Of a DNA stretch of 5,292 nucleotides, positions 1 to 5,292 are shown piece by piece. The notes beneath the pieces are model-generated. The model made no database searches, had not been told where the DNA came from, and saw only the letters and a list, made by a program, of their open reading frames with translations. This DNA comes from Ahrensia sp. (lineage in GTDB: Bacteria > Pseudomonadota > Alphaproteobacteria > Rhizobiales > Rhizobiaceae), in NCBI GenBank assembly GCA_003233475.1, contig QILU01000104.1:1-5292 (forward strand). Direction: 5' to 3'. The number at the start of each line of letters is the position of its first letter. Positions within the stretch are counted from its first letter, which is position 1. A program made the translations under genes and the position numbers.

Positions 1-594
1 TTGGTCAATTGGGTAAGCGGGGCAATTCTCGCATTCACCATTTTCTTTTATGTGGTGGTTTACACCATGTGGCTAAAGCGTTCGACCCCGCAGAATATTG
101 TCATTGGCGGTGCTGCAGGGGCCTTCCCTCCGGTTCTTGGCTGGGCTTGTGTCACCGGAAGCGTGAGCATGGAAAGCCTGGTGCTTTTCGCCATTATCTT
201 CATCTGGACACCGCCACATTTTTGGGCGCTGGCCCTGTGGAAAATGCGTGATTACGATACGGCCGGCGTTCCCATGATGCCCAATGTTGCAGGAGAAAAA
301 TCCACTCGCAAGCAGATGCTGGCCTATTCTATCCTGTTGGTTCCGTTGAGCGTCGCCCCATCTCTCATGGGGTTTGCAGGAATTTTGAGCGGAATTCTTT
401 CCGCAGTACTGGGCATCGTCTTCCTTTGGCTCACCTTCAGGGTTTGGCAAAATGCCGGTCGGGATGAAAAACTCACCGCTGAGAAAAAACTGTTCGCATA
501 TTCAATTTTCTACCTGTTTGCGGTTTTCGCCCTGCTGATGGTTGATGCCATAACCTTCCGCGTTTCCGGCGCATATTTATTGGGAGTATTCTAA
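1..594 (+). CDS. ctaB: Protoheme IX farnesyltransferase (heme O synthase), 5'-truncated by window edge
   Basis: This integral membrane prenyltransferase attaches a farnesyl group from farnesyl diphosphate to heme B, giving heme O, the precursor of the heme A used by aa3 oxidases. The frame is open from base 1 and 197 residues are visible of roughly 300 usual for the family. The first codon, TTG, is therefore read as an internal Leu and not as a start. The first Asp-rich substrate motif must lie upstream. Visible family blocks are [12 protein letters not shown] (21-32), the glycine-rich [13 protein letters not shown] (36-48), [11 protein letters not shown] (69-79) and the second polar motif [19 protein letters not shown] (81-99). 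Several hydrophobic spans are seen (about 5-24, 33-53, 59-79, two or more in 106-148, and 167-190). The TAA stop overlaps the next ATG by one base, which suggests translational coupling. The family assignment is firm. Confidence 0.96.
   Translation: MVNWVSGAILAFTIFFYVVVYTMWLKRSTPQNIVIGGAAGAFPPVLGWACVTGSVSMESLVLFAIIFIWTPPHFWALALWKMRDYDTAGVPMMPNVAGEKSTRKQMLAYSILLVPLSVAPSLMGFAGILSGILSAVLGIVFLWLTFRVWQNAGRDEKLTAEKKLFAYSIFYLFAVFALLMVDAITFRVSGAYLLGVF
582..586 (+). promoter_or_regulatory. Ribosome binding site for the small coxF-like gene
   Basis: GGGAG lies inside the last codons of ctaB, seven bases before the ATG at 594. It is the best Shine-Dalgarno match near any candidate start of the small gene. 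It supports 594 over the internal in-frame ATGs at 615 (a weaker AAGG only four bases upstream) and 639 (no clear site). Confidence 0.5.
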
Positions 595-836
595 TGGAGT
601 ATGGTGAAGGCAAAATGGAACCGGGTGGCCTGATTGAAATGACCACTGAGCAAAAACGTGCCCAAAAATTTCGCAATATCGCCATTGGGCTGGCATTGGC
701 ATTTATGGTCGGTGTGTTTTACGTGGGCTCATATTCGCGGGTTTCTTCAATGTTAGGTGAGCGCGCTGCGGCTGTGGCGGCTGATATTGCCGCTAAAGAG
801 GCCGCTAGCGAGGCCACAAAAAAGGAAAGCAACTGA
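594..836 (+). CDS. Small single-span membrane protein of the oxidase assembly cluster (CoxF-like)
   Basis: The product is 80 residues. A short charged segment (TTEQKRAQKFRN, 17-28) precedes one hydrophobic span at about 29-47. A helical Ala/Glu/Lys-rich tail follows (about 55-80). Small proteins with an EQK-R...RN-hydrophobic pattern sit between ctaB and ctaG in many alphaproteobacterial oxidase clusters, where they are called CoxF. Their biochemical role is not well established, and I infer an accessory role in oxidase assembly from position only. The gene overlaps ctaB and ctaG by one base each (TAATG, TGATG). The start is uncertain: 594 has the best ribosome binding site, but the family-like N-terminus MTTEQKR begins at ATG 639, which would give 65 residues. 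By the positive-inside rule the N-terminus should be cytoplasmic and the Ala-rich tail periplasmic. It is a real gene by position and coupling; the name is tentative. Confidence 0.8.
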   Translation: MEYGEGKMEPGGLIEMTTEQKRAQKFRNIAIGLALAFMVGVFYVGSYSRVSSMLGERAAAVAADIAAKEAASEATKKESN

Positions 837-1441
837 TGCAGGCGAGCGCCCAGAACAGATCATTCAAAATGACCGCATTTGTGTGCCTGAGCATAGCCTT
901 TGGCATGCTTGGCATGGCCTACGCGGCGGTGCCGCTTTATAAACTCTTTTGCCAGATTACCGGTTATGGGGGCACAACCCAACGGGCGGATGCAACAACG
1001 GGTGTGGTTTTGGACCGGCAAATCACCGTTCGCTTCGATGCCAACATCTCTTCCAGCCTGGATTGGGAGTTTGCCCCAAAACAACGCGCAATAACCCTGA
1101 AAATTGGAGAAAAAGCCCAGGCTTTTTATACGGTAAAAAATCTGGGCAATACTACCAGTTTTGGCACCGCAACTTTTAACGTATCGCCCCAAAGTGCAGG
1201 TGCCTATTTTAGTAAAATTGAGTGCTTTTGTTTCACTGAGCAAAAATTGAAGCCCGGAGAAACAGCCGAAATGCCAGTCATGTTTTTTGTTGACCCGGAA
1301 ATCATGAATGATCCGCTGTTGAAAGATACAAGCACAATCACCCTTTCTTATACATTCTATGTGGATGAAAAAGCAGAACAGAAACTGAGTAAAATAGAAC
1401 CGTCATCTTCTGGCGGGAAAACATCTAAATCCAGTCTTTAG
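836..1441 (+). CDS. ctaG: Cytochrome c oxidase assembly protein CtaG (Cox11 family copper chaperone)
   Basis: CtaG is a membrane-anchored periplasmic copper protein needed to build the CuB centre of oxidase subunit I. The product is 201 residues, a normal family length. An uncleaved N-terminal anchor spans about 13-32, followed by the conserved AVPLYKLFCQITGYGGTTQ block (31-49) with Cys39. The soluble beta-rich domain contains ATFNVSP (112-118) and the copper-binding KIECFCFTEQ block (127-136) with Cys130 and Cys132, then PGETAEMPVMFFVDPE (140-155). All three cysteines expected of the family are present, so it looks functional. The Ser/Lys-rich tail after about 180 looks flexible. The start ATG overlaps the stop of the preceding gene (TGATG), and AAGGA at 822-826 serves as a ribosome binding site. 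This is the Cox11 type of CtaG, not the unrelated Bacillus protein of the same name. Confidence 0.97.
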   Translation: MQASAQNRSFKMTAFVCLSIAFGMLGMAYAAVPLYKLFCQITGYGGTTQRADATTGVVLDRQITVRFDANISSSLDWEFAPKQRAITLKIGEKAQAFYTVKNLGNTTSFGTATFNVSPQSAGAYFSKIECFCFTEQKLKPGETAEMPVMFFVDPEIMNDPLLKDTSTITLSYTFYVDEKAEQKLSKIEPSSSGGKTSKSSL

Positions 1442-1444
1442 CTT

Positions 1445-1458
1445 GCGATATAAATCGC
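1445..1458. repeat. Short inverted repeat between ctaG and subunit III gene
   Basis: GCGAT (1445-1449) and ATCGC (1454-1458) form a perfect 5-bp stem with a four-base ATAA loop, four bases after the ctaG stop. No T-tract follows, so it is unlikely to terminate transcription. It could be a minor mRNA processing or stability element, or chance. The rest of the 54-bp gap holds only the subunit III ribosome binding site (GGGA at 1486-1489, six bases before the ATG). Confidence 0.3.
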
Positions 1459-1495
1459 TATAAAGACCCTAAGAGAAAGCATCGCGGGAAACGAC

Positions 1496-2371
1496 ATGGC
1501 CGACGCCCACACAAAAAATCACGATTATCATATTCTGGATCCCAGCCCTTGGCCGCTGATAGGCGCTGTTGGAGCGTTGATCATGGCCATTGGTGGCATT
1601 GCTTATATGCAAAGCCTGAAGGGCAATGTGCTGGATTTGTTTGGCCTGGAATTATCCGGCCCCTGGTTGTTCATCATCGGAATTATGCTCGTTTTATACA
1701 CCATGTATGGCTGGTGGGCTGCGACTATAGATGAAGCCCATGCGGGGGATCATACCCCTGTTGTTTCGATGCATTTGCGCTATGGCATGATCATGTTCAT
1801 TGCCTCAGAAGTCATGTTTTTCGTGGCGTGGTTCTGGGCATTTTTTGATGCGTCGCTTTTTTTCAACGAAGCGGCCCAGGAATCTCGGATCGCCTATACA
1901 GGCGGGCAGTGGCCACCGGTGGGTTTGGAGGTTCTTGATCCGCTGCATTTACCGCTATTCAATACGGTTACCCTGTTGCTATCAGGTACAACCGTCACCT
2001 GGGCGCACCATGCCCTTCTTGAAGGCGACCGAAAGGGCCTTGTTTGGGGCCTGTTCCTGACAGTTGTTCTTGGGATAATCTTCTCCATCGTTCAGGGTAT
2101 TGAATATGCTCAGGCTCCCTTTGCCTTTTCAGAATCCCTTTATGGAGCGACATTCTTCATGGCAACCGGGTTCCACGGCTTCCATGTTTTGGTGGGTACT
2201 ATCTTCCTGATCGTCTGTTTGTTCCGTGCCATGAAAGGCCACTTTACCCCTGAACAACATTTTGGATTTGAGGCAGCCGCATGGTATTGGCATTTTGTGG
2301 ATGTGGTTTGGCTGTTCCTGTTCGTAACGGTCTATATCTGGGCCAGTACAGGCGGAACAATCGCCCAGTGA
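1496..2371 (+). CDS. ctaE: Cytochrome c oxidase (aa3-type) subunit III
   Basis: Subunit III is the seven-helix membrane subunit that packs against subunit I and sustains proton uptake and turnover of the terminal oxidase. The product is 291 residues, within the bacterial range. The N-terminus has the typical bacterial HDYHILDPSPWP block (9-20). The conserved FIASEVMFFVAWFWAFFDASL segment (101-121) carries the membrane Glu105 that is a hallmark of the family. Further landmarks are TVTWAHHALLEG (166-177), ATGFHGFHVLVGTIFL (223-238) and the C-terminal FGFEAAAWYWHFVDVVWLFLF block (256-276). Hydrophobic spans match a seven-helix protein. The symbol coxC is used for the same gene in some genomes. 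The stop is followed by a terminator-like hairpin, so this may be the last gene of the main oxidase transcript. No residues are missing that I can see. Confidence 0.98.
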   Translation: MADAHTKNHDYHILDPSPWPLIGAVGALIMAIGGIAYMQSLKGNVLDLFGLELSGPWLFIIGIMLVLYTMYGWWAATIDEAHAGDHTPVVSMHLRYGMIMFIASEVMFFVAWFWAFFDASLFFNEAAQESRIAYTGGQWPPVGLEVLDPLHLPLFNTVTLLLSGTTVTWAHHALLEGDRKGLVWGLFLTVVLGIIFSIVQGIEYAQAPFAFSESLYGATFFMATGFHGFHVLVGTIFLIVCLFRAMKGHFTPEQHFGFEAAAWYWHFVDVVWLFLFVTVYIWASTGGTIAQ

Positions 2372-2392
2372 TTTGGAAACACACTTTGAAGT

Positions 2393-2424
2393 AAAAGGCG
2401 GCTTTCACGAGAAATCCGCCTTTT
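2393..2424 (+). terminator. Probable intrinsic terminator after subunit III gene
   Basis: AAAAGGCGG (2393-2401) pairs perfectly with CCGCCTTTT (2416-2424). Inside this 9-bp stem, after one C/U mismatch, TTTC (2403-2406) pairs with GAAA (2411-2414) around an ACGA loop. The ascending arm begins with four A and the descending arm ends with four T, then CCGTTT, so the shape fits a Rho-independent terminator and could act on either strand. The U-tract is short, so it may be leaky and only attenuate expression of surf1, ispH, thrB and rnhA relative to the oxidase genes. Confidence 0.7.
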
Positions 2425-2482
2425 CCGTTTAAGCCAGCAACAAAAGACGAACTGTCTCGTTAAACCGGGGAATTATTAGCAA

Positions 2483-3220
2483 ATGAAATTTTCCACCCTT
2501 CTACTTGTCGCTTGCATCATTGCCGGGATGGCGTTTCTTATGCGGCTCGGATTTTGGCAATTGGAACGTCTTGCCTGGAAGGAATCTCTTATTGCGCGCG
2601 TTGAAAACAACATGAAAAACAAACCGCTTAGCGTACCGCAAATAGAAAAAATGATCGGCCGAGGCGAGGACATTGAATATCGCCCGGTAACCGTAACCGG
2701 GCGTTTTCTCCACAATGGAGAAGCCCATTATTTTGCCACCTATAACAGCAAGCCCGGTTATTATGTTTACACGCCGCTCATTCAAAAAAATGGCACGGTT
2801 ATAATGGTCAATCGTGGTTATGTGCCCATGGATCGAAAAAACCGAACCACACGCAAACAGGGCGCAGTTGAAGGGGAAGTGACTATTAACGGGTTGGCCC
2901 GTTCAGCCCCGACGAAAAAACCAAACGTTTTTGTTCCCGACAATGATCTGGTCAAGAATATTTTCTATTGGAAATCCATCAGCCCAATGCTGGGCTTGGG
3001 TATTGATAAAATGAACACTCCGGCAAACCGGTTTTTCATCGACGCCGACGATGCCCCTAATCCCGGCGGTCTTCCTGTGGGCGGGGTTACCCTTATTAGT
3101 TTTGCCAACAGTCATTTGGCATATGCATTGACGTGGTTTGGGTTGGCCGGAGCTCTTTTGGTGGTGGGGGGAATATTCTTACGTTCTCGAACAGTTGAAT
3201 CAAAAAACCAAACCTCCTAA
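2483..3220 (+). CDS. SURF1 family cytochrome c oxidase assembly protein
   Basis: SURF1 proteins are membrane factors that assist heme A handling and insertion into oxidase subunit I; bacterial homologues bind heme A. The product is 245 residues, normal for the family. It has the expected two-anchor layout: an N-terminal span (about 5-20) followed at once by the signature [16 protein letters not shown] (22-37), a periplasmic domain, and a C-terminal span (about 213-233). Family blocks in order are [11 protein letters not shown] (65-75), [10 protein letters not shown] (91-100), [13 protein letters not shown] IMVNRGYVP (107-115) and [20 protein letters not shown] (206-225). The start ATG is preceded by GGGGA (2467-2471), 11 bases away, which is slightly long. 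It follows the hairpin after subunit III and is separated from ispH by 64 bp. No promoter between the hairpin and the start is convincing. Confidence 0.96.
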   Translation: MKFSTLLLVACIIAGMAFLMRLGFWQLERLAWKESLIARVENNMKNKPLSVPQIEKMIGRGEDIEYRPVTVTGRFLHNGEAHYFATYNSKPGYYVYTPLIQKNGTVIMVNRGYVPMDRKNRTTRKQGAVEGEVTINGLARSAPTKKPNVFVPDNDLVKNIFYWKSISPMLGLGIDKMNTPANRFFIDADDAPNPGGLPVGGVTLISFANSHLAYALTWFGLAGALLVVGGIFLRSRTVESKNQTS

Positions 3221-3284
3221 GCCATCTGGTAATAGGCCGAAGTTCAGGTTATTGAGCGCGGATGAACAGGAAATTCAATCGTTG

Positions 3285-4286
3285 ATGAATAAACCAAAAG
3301 CAAAACTGCTGCTTTGCGGACCCCGCGGGTTTTGCGCCGGTGTTGAGCGCGCTATTCAAATTGTCGTTTTAGCGCTCAAGAAATATGGCGCTCCGGTTTA
3401 TGTACGCCACGAAATTGTGCACAATCGCTATGTTGTGGAAGGTCTGGAAACTCTCGGGGCAGTTTTTATTGAGGATCTGGATCAGGTACCCGCCACAAAC
3501 CAGCCTGTGATTTTTTCCGCCCATGGAGTGCCAAAATCTGTGCCGCAGGACGCTATCGCACGAAATCTGAAATATCTGGATGCCACGTGCCCGCTGGTAT
3601 CCAAGGTACACAAACAGGCCATGTTGCATGAGCGGCGCGGCCGCCATGTCTTGCTCGTTGGCCACAAAGGCCACCCGGAGGTGGTGGGCACCACCGGTCA
3701 GTTGCCGCCCGGCGCAGTAAGTCTGATAGAAACAATTGAGGATGCGGATAATTTTGTTCCCCCAAAAGGAATGGGATTGGGTTTTGTGACCCAAACCACC
3801 CTTTCTGTTGATGACACTGCCGATATTATTGAACATCTAAAACAGCGGTTTGAAGATATTCAAGCACCGTCTGCCGAAAGCATATGTTATGCCACCACCA
3901 ACCGGCAGGAATCTGTGAAGGCGGCTGCCACTAATTCCGATTTGTTTTTGGTGGTTGGTGCACCAAATTCGTCAAATTCGAACCGCCTGGTTGATGTTGC
4001 GGCGCGCGAAGGGGCGGCCCATTCAGTGTTGATTCAAAATGCCAGTGAAATCCCCTGGCAGATTCTGGATAAGATTAAAGACGGAATTACAATCGGTCTT
4101 TCAGCCGGTGCCTCAGCCCCTGAAATATTGGTGGGAGAGGTGATCGAGGCACTTCGCCAGCGCTTCGACTTAAGCATTGAATTGGCTCAAACCACGGTGG
4201 AAGACGAAGAGTTTTTGGTCATGCGGGAATTGCGCGATATCCCACTCGATGAGCACGACATGAATTTCGTCAACGGGGCGGGATAA
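3285..4286 (+). CDS. ispH: 4-hydroxy-3-methylbut-2-enyl diphosphate reductase (IspH/LytB)
   Basis: IspH is the last enzyme of the MEP pathway. It is a cytoplasmic iron-sulfur enzyme that reduces HMBPP to IPP and DMAPP. With the ATG at 3285 the product is 333 residues and begins [21 protein letters not shown], as in relatives. The three cluster cysteines are present: Cys17 (PRGFCAGV), Cys102 (DATCPLV) and Cys201 (ICYATTNRQ). Substrate-binding and catalytic residues are also seen: His46 (EIVHNRYVV), His80 (FSAHGVP), His130 and Glu132 ([14 protein letters not shown]), [17 protein letters not shown] and Ser277 (AGASAPEI). The frame stays open upstream to an ATG at 3138 inside surf1, but that start would add 49 unconserved residues and overlap surf1 by 83 bases. 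AGGA at 3268-3271 is 13 bases before 3285, a loose fit. In-frame TTG codons at 3252 and 3282 are alternatives. The stop overlaps the thrB start (TAATG). Confidence 0.96.
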   Translation: MNKPKAKLLLCGPRGFCAGVERAIQIVVLALKKYGAPVYVRHEIVHNRYVVEGLETLGAVFIEDLDQVPATNQPVIFSAHGVPKSVPQDAIARNLKYLDATCPLVSKVHKQAMLHERRGRHVLLVGHKGHPEVVGTTGQLPPGAVSLIETIEDADNFVPPKGMGLGFVTQTTLSVDDTADIIEHLKQRFEDIQAPSAESICYATTNRQESVKAAATNSDLFLVVGAPNSSNSNRLVDVAAREGAAHSVLIQNASEIPWQILDKIKDGITIGLSAGASAPEILVGEVIEALRQRFDLSIELAQTTVEDEEFLVMRELRDIPLDEHDMNFVNGAG

Positions 4287-4939
4287 TGGCCGTCTATACC
4301 GAAGTTACCGACGCGGCGCTTAAAGCGTTTCTTGCTCCATACGATCTGGGCAAAGCCCTTTCATTAAAGGGAATAGCCGGGGGCGTGGAAAACACCAACT
4401 ATCTGCTGCACATGTCCAGCGGCAGTTATATTCTCACCTTGTATGAAAAACGGGTGGCGCCGCAGGATTTGCCCTTCTTTATCGGTTTGATGGATCATCT
4501 TTCAAAAAGCGGTTTTCCCTGCCCGCGCCCTATCCGAGACAGGAATGGTGAAGCTTTGGGAGTGCTGGAAGGCCGACCGGCGGCACTTGCATCATATCTG
4601 GAAGGAATGGAAGTAAAAACCCCAACTCCAGACCACTGCCGCATGGCGGGGGAGGCAATGGCAAAACTTCATCTGGCTGCAAAAGGGTTTGAGCTCAAAC
4701 GCAAAAATGCGCTGAACATTTCCGGCTGGCCCCCATTGGTGCAAGCCGGCATCGATGGAGCAAACGGCGTCGAAGATGGCATGAGTGAACTGATTTCCAA
4801 AGAATTGTCCCACGCCCAGAACAATTGGCCATCTGAAATTCCTGTCGGGATCATTCATGCCGATATGTTCAAAGACAATGTATTTTTTCTCGACGACAGG
4901 CTTTCCGGCGTGATTGATTTCTATTTCGCCTGTGATTGA
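4286..4939 (+). CDS. thrB: Homoserine kinase, N-terminal fragment as it would be translated
   Basis: This is the 217-residue open frame that a ribosome would actually produce. It holds the N-lobe and the catalytic loop through Asp211, so the phosphotransfer residues are all present. It lacks about 104 C-terminal residues that form helical C-lobe structure in this fold. Loss of that much of the C-lobe would be expected to destabilise the enzyme. Residues 1-216 match the family; only the last residue (Asp217) comes from the duplicated segment read in the wrong register relative to what follows. Confidence 0.8.
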   Translation: MAVYTEVTDAALKAFLAPYDLGKALSLKGIAGGVENTNYLLHMSSGSYILTLYEKRVAPQDLPFFIGLMDHLSKSGFPCPRPIRDRNGEALGVLEGRPAALASYLEGMEVKTPTPDHCRMAGEAMAKLHLAAKGFELKRKNALNISGWPPLVQAGIDGANGVEDGMSELISKELSHAQNNWPSEIPVGIIHADMFKDNVFFLDDRLSGVIDFYFACD

Positions 4940-4954
4940 TTTCTATTTCGCCTG
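4911..4954 (+). repeat. Perfect 22-bp tandem duplication inside thrB
   Basis: Two identical adjacent 22-base copies occupy 4911-4932 and 4933-4954, each beginning TGATTGATTT and ending TTCGCCTG. The identity continues one base to each side (a GT pair at the boundaries), which is the 2-base microhomology expected of slippage or microhomology-mediated duplication. Because 22 is not a multiple of three, the copy shifts the thrB frame. Confidence 0.98.
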
Positions 4955-5270
4955 TAATGATTTTCTTGCCTATGATCTGGCGGTGGGGATCAACGCGTGG
5001 TGCTTTGACAATCAGCTCGAATATCAAGCCGGGCACTGCACAGCGCTAGTTGCCGGATACAATTCCGTCCGTCCCCTGGAAAAAACCGAGATTAAAGCGC
5101 TTCCCACCCTGGCGCGGGGAGCAGCATTGCGGTTCCTGTTAACCCGGTTAAATGACTGGTTAAACGTGCCACCCGGTGCATTGGTGGTTCCCCATGATCC
5201 AAAGGCATTCAGCGCCAGGCTGCGGTTTTTACAATCTGTGCCCGATCTTAAATCCCTGGGCATTTTATGA
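4914..5270 (+). CDS. Homoserine kinase, C-terminal fragment in the shifted frame
   Basis: This frame encodes the rest of ThrB. From the second repeat copy it reads VIDFYFACNDFLAYDLAVGIN, then the conserved PTLARGAALRFLLTRLNDWLNVPPGAL near the C-terminus. It is open from a TTG at 4914, but the first residues there are duplicated sequence read out of register. A GTG at 4932, five bases before the upstream stop at 4937, would start exactly at IDFYFAC and could allow restart by translational coupling, giving 112 residues. I see no convincing ribosome binding site for either start, so independent expression is doubtful. Confidence 0.55.
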   Translation: MISISPVIDFYFACNDFLAYDLAVGINAWCFDNQLEYQAGHCTALVAGYNSVRPLEKTEIKALPTLARGAALRFLLTRLNDWLNVPPGALVVPHDPKAFSARLRFLQSVPDLKSLGIL

Positions 5271-5292
5271 AACAAGTGTCGATCTGGACGGA
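5267..5292 (+). CDS. rnhA: Ribonuclease HI, first eight codons only (3'-truncated by window edge)
   Basis: The ATG sits in an ATGA overlap with the thrB stop, and the visible residues are MKQVSIWT followed by the bases GA. RNase HI proteins typically begin with a short beta strand ending in the catalytic Asp of a TDG motif, and the next codon here begins GA as that Asp requires. In many Alphaproteobacteria rnhA directly follows thrB. RNase HI degrades the RNA strand of RNA/DNA hybrids. The call rests on eight residues plus gene order, so it is probable and not proven. Confidence 0.72.

Larger units (their letters stand above)
4286..5270 (+). pseudogene. thrB: Homoserine kinase (ThrB, APH-fold type) interrupted by a 22-bp tandem duplication
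   Basis: ThrB phosphorylates L-homoserine with ATP to give O-phosphohomoserine, the step before threonine synthase. This is the aminoglycoside-phosphotransferase-fold type common in Proteobacteria. The start ATG overlaps the ispH stop by one base. Early landmarks are KGIAGGVENTNYLL (28-41) and SYILTLYEKR (47-56). The catalytic loop is HADMFKDN (191-198) with Asp193 and Asn198, and the metal-binding Asp211 lies in VIDFYFAC. Just after this, a perfect 22-bp direct repeat shifts the frame and a TGA at 4937-4939 ends the protein at residue 217. The rest of the family sequence (NDFLAYDL to the end) continues in the next frame to the TGA at 5268. Removing one repeat copy gives one intact frame of 320 residues, the usual family length. 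There is no other decay. The lesion is either a recent mutation or a sequence/assembly error. Confidence 0.9.

Noticed and set aside
73..450. A 125-codon minus-strand open frame opposite ctaB
   Set aside because: It is a shadow of ctaB codons with a low-plausibility composition and no domain that I can recognise.
1..594. TTG at base 1 as a real start codon of a 197-residue CtaB
   Set aside because: Family members are about 300 residues and the first Asp-rich motif is missing. The window simply begins inside the gene.
2425..2482. A promoter for surf1 between the hairpin and its start
   Set aside because: I could not find a -35/-10 pair with proper spacing; the only TATTAG-like element is too close to the ATG to serve.
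2681..2703. Perfect 8-bp inverted repeat (CGCCCGGT ... ACCGGGCG, seven-base loop) inside surf1
   Set aside because: It encodes the conserved YRPVTVTGR segment of SURF1, where the protein motif explains the bases. No T-tract or regulatory context is present.
3138..3284. ATG at 3138 as the ispH start
   Set aside because: It would overlap surf1 by 83 bases and add 49 residues with no family resemblance; ATG 3285 gives the family-typical N-terminus.
3369..3836. A 155-codon minus-strand open frame opposite ispH
   Set aside because: It lies wholly opposite a strongly conserved gene. Its translation shows no recognisable motif or membrane pattern, and I see no supporting ribosome binding site or gene neighbour.
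3964..3980. Direct repeat CAAATTCG twice, one base apart
   Set aside because: It encodes the conserved NSSNSN substrate-binding motif of IspH, so the repetition follows from the protein.

Overview
The window is a contiguous, all plus-strand piece of a bacterial chromosome carrying the distal half of an aa3-type cytochrome c oxidase biogenesis cluster. It then runs into isoprenoid and threonine biosynthesis genes. The gene content and order (ctaB, a small coxF-like membrane gene, ctaG/cox11, subunit III, surf1, ispH, thrB, rnhA) are characteristic of Alphaproteobacteria. The proteins read as alphaproteobacterial, and base composition looks close to balanced. The thrB-rnhA continuation leans towards Hyphomicrobiales-like lineages, but I cannot fix the order from sequence alone.

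Layout. Positions 1-594 hold the C-terminal two thirds of heme O synthase (CtaB); its N-terminus lies left of the window. A small single-span membrane protein (594-836) and the copper chaperone CtaG (836-1441) follow, each joined to the previous gene by a one-base stop/start overlap. After a 54-bp gap comes cytochrome c oxidase subunit III (1496-2371). A 111-bp gap with a long hairpin that looks like an intrinsic terminator separates it from surf1 (2483-3220). After a further 64 bp comes ispH (best start 3285, to 4286). thrB begins at 4286 with a one-base overlap. rnhA starts at 5267 in an ATGA overlap with the thrB end and leaves the window after eight codons.

How the genes work together. 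CtaB makes heme O, the precursor of heme A. CtaG delivers copper to the CuB site of subunit I, SURF1 assists heme A insertion, and subunit III is a structural part of the same enzyme. IspH makes IPP and DMAPP, which feed the farnesyl tail attached by CtaB and also the quinone pool. ThrB and RNase HI have no obvious link to respiration and are conserved neighbours.

The most notable observation is in thrB. A perfect 22-bp tandem duplication (4911-4932 and 4933-4954) lies immediately after the metal-binding Asp of the kinase fold. It shifts the frame and ends the protein at residue 217. Removing one copy restores an intact reading frame of 320 residues, so the event is either very recent or a sequence/assembly error. 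A second point is that the DUF983 gene often found between subunit III and surf1 in this cluster is absent; its place holds the terminator-like hairpin. I see no novel multi-gene system, mobile element, CRISPR array or RNA gene here.
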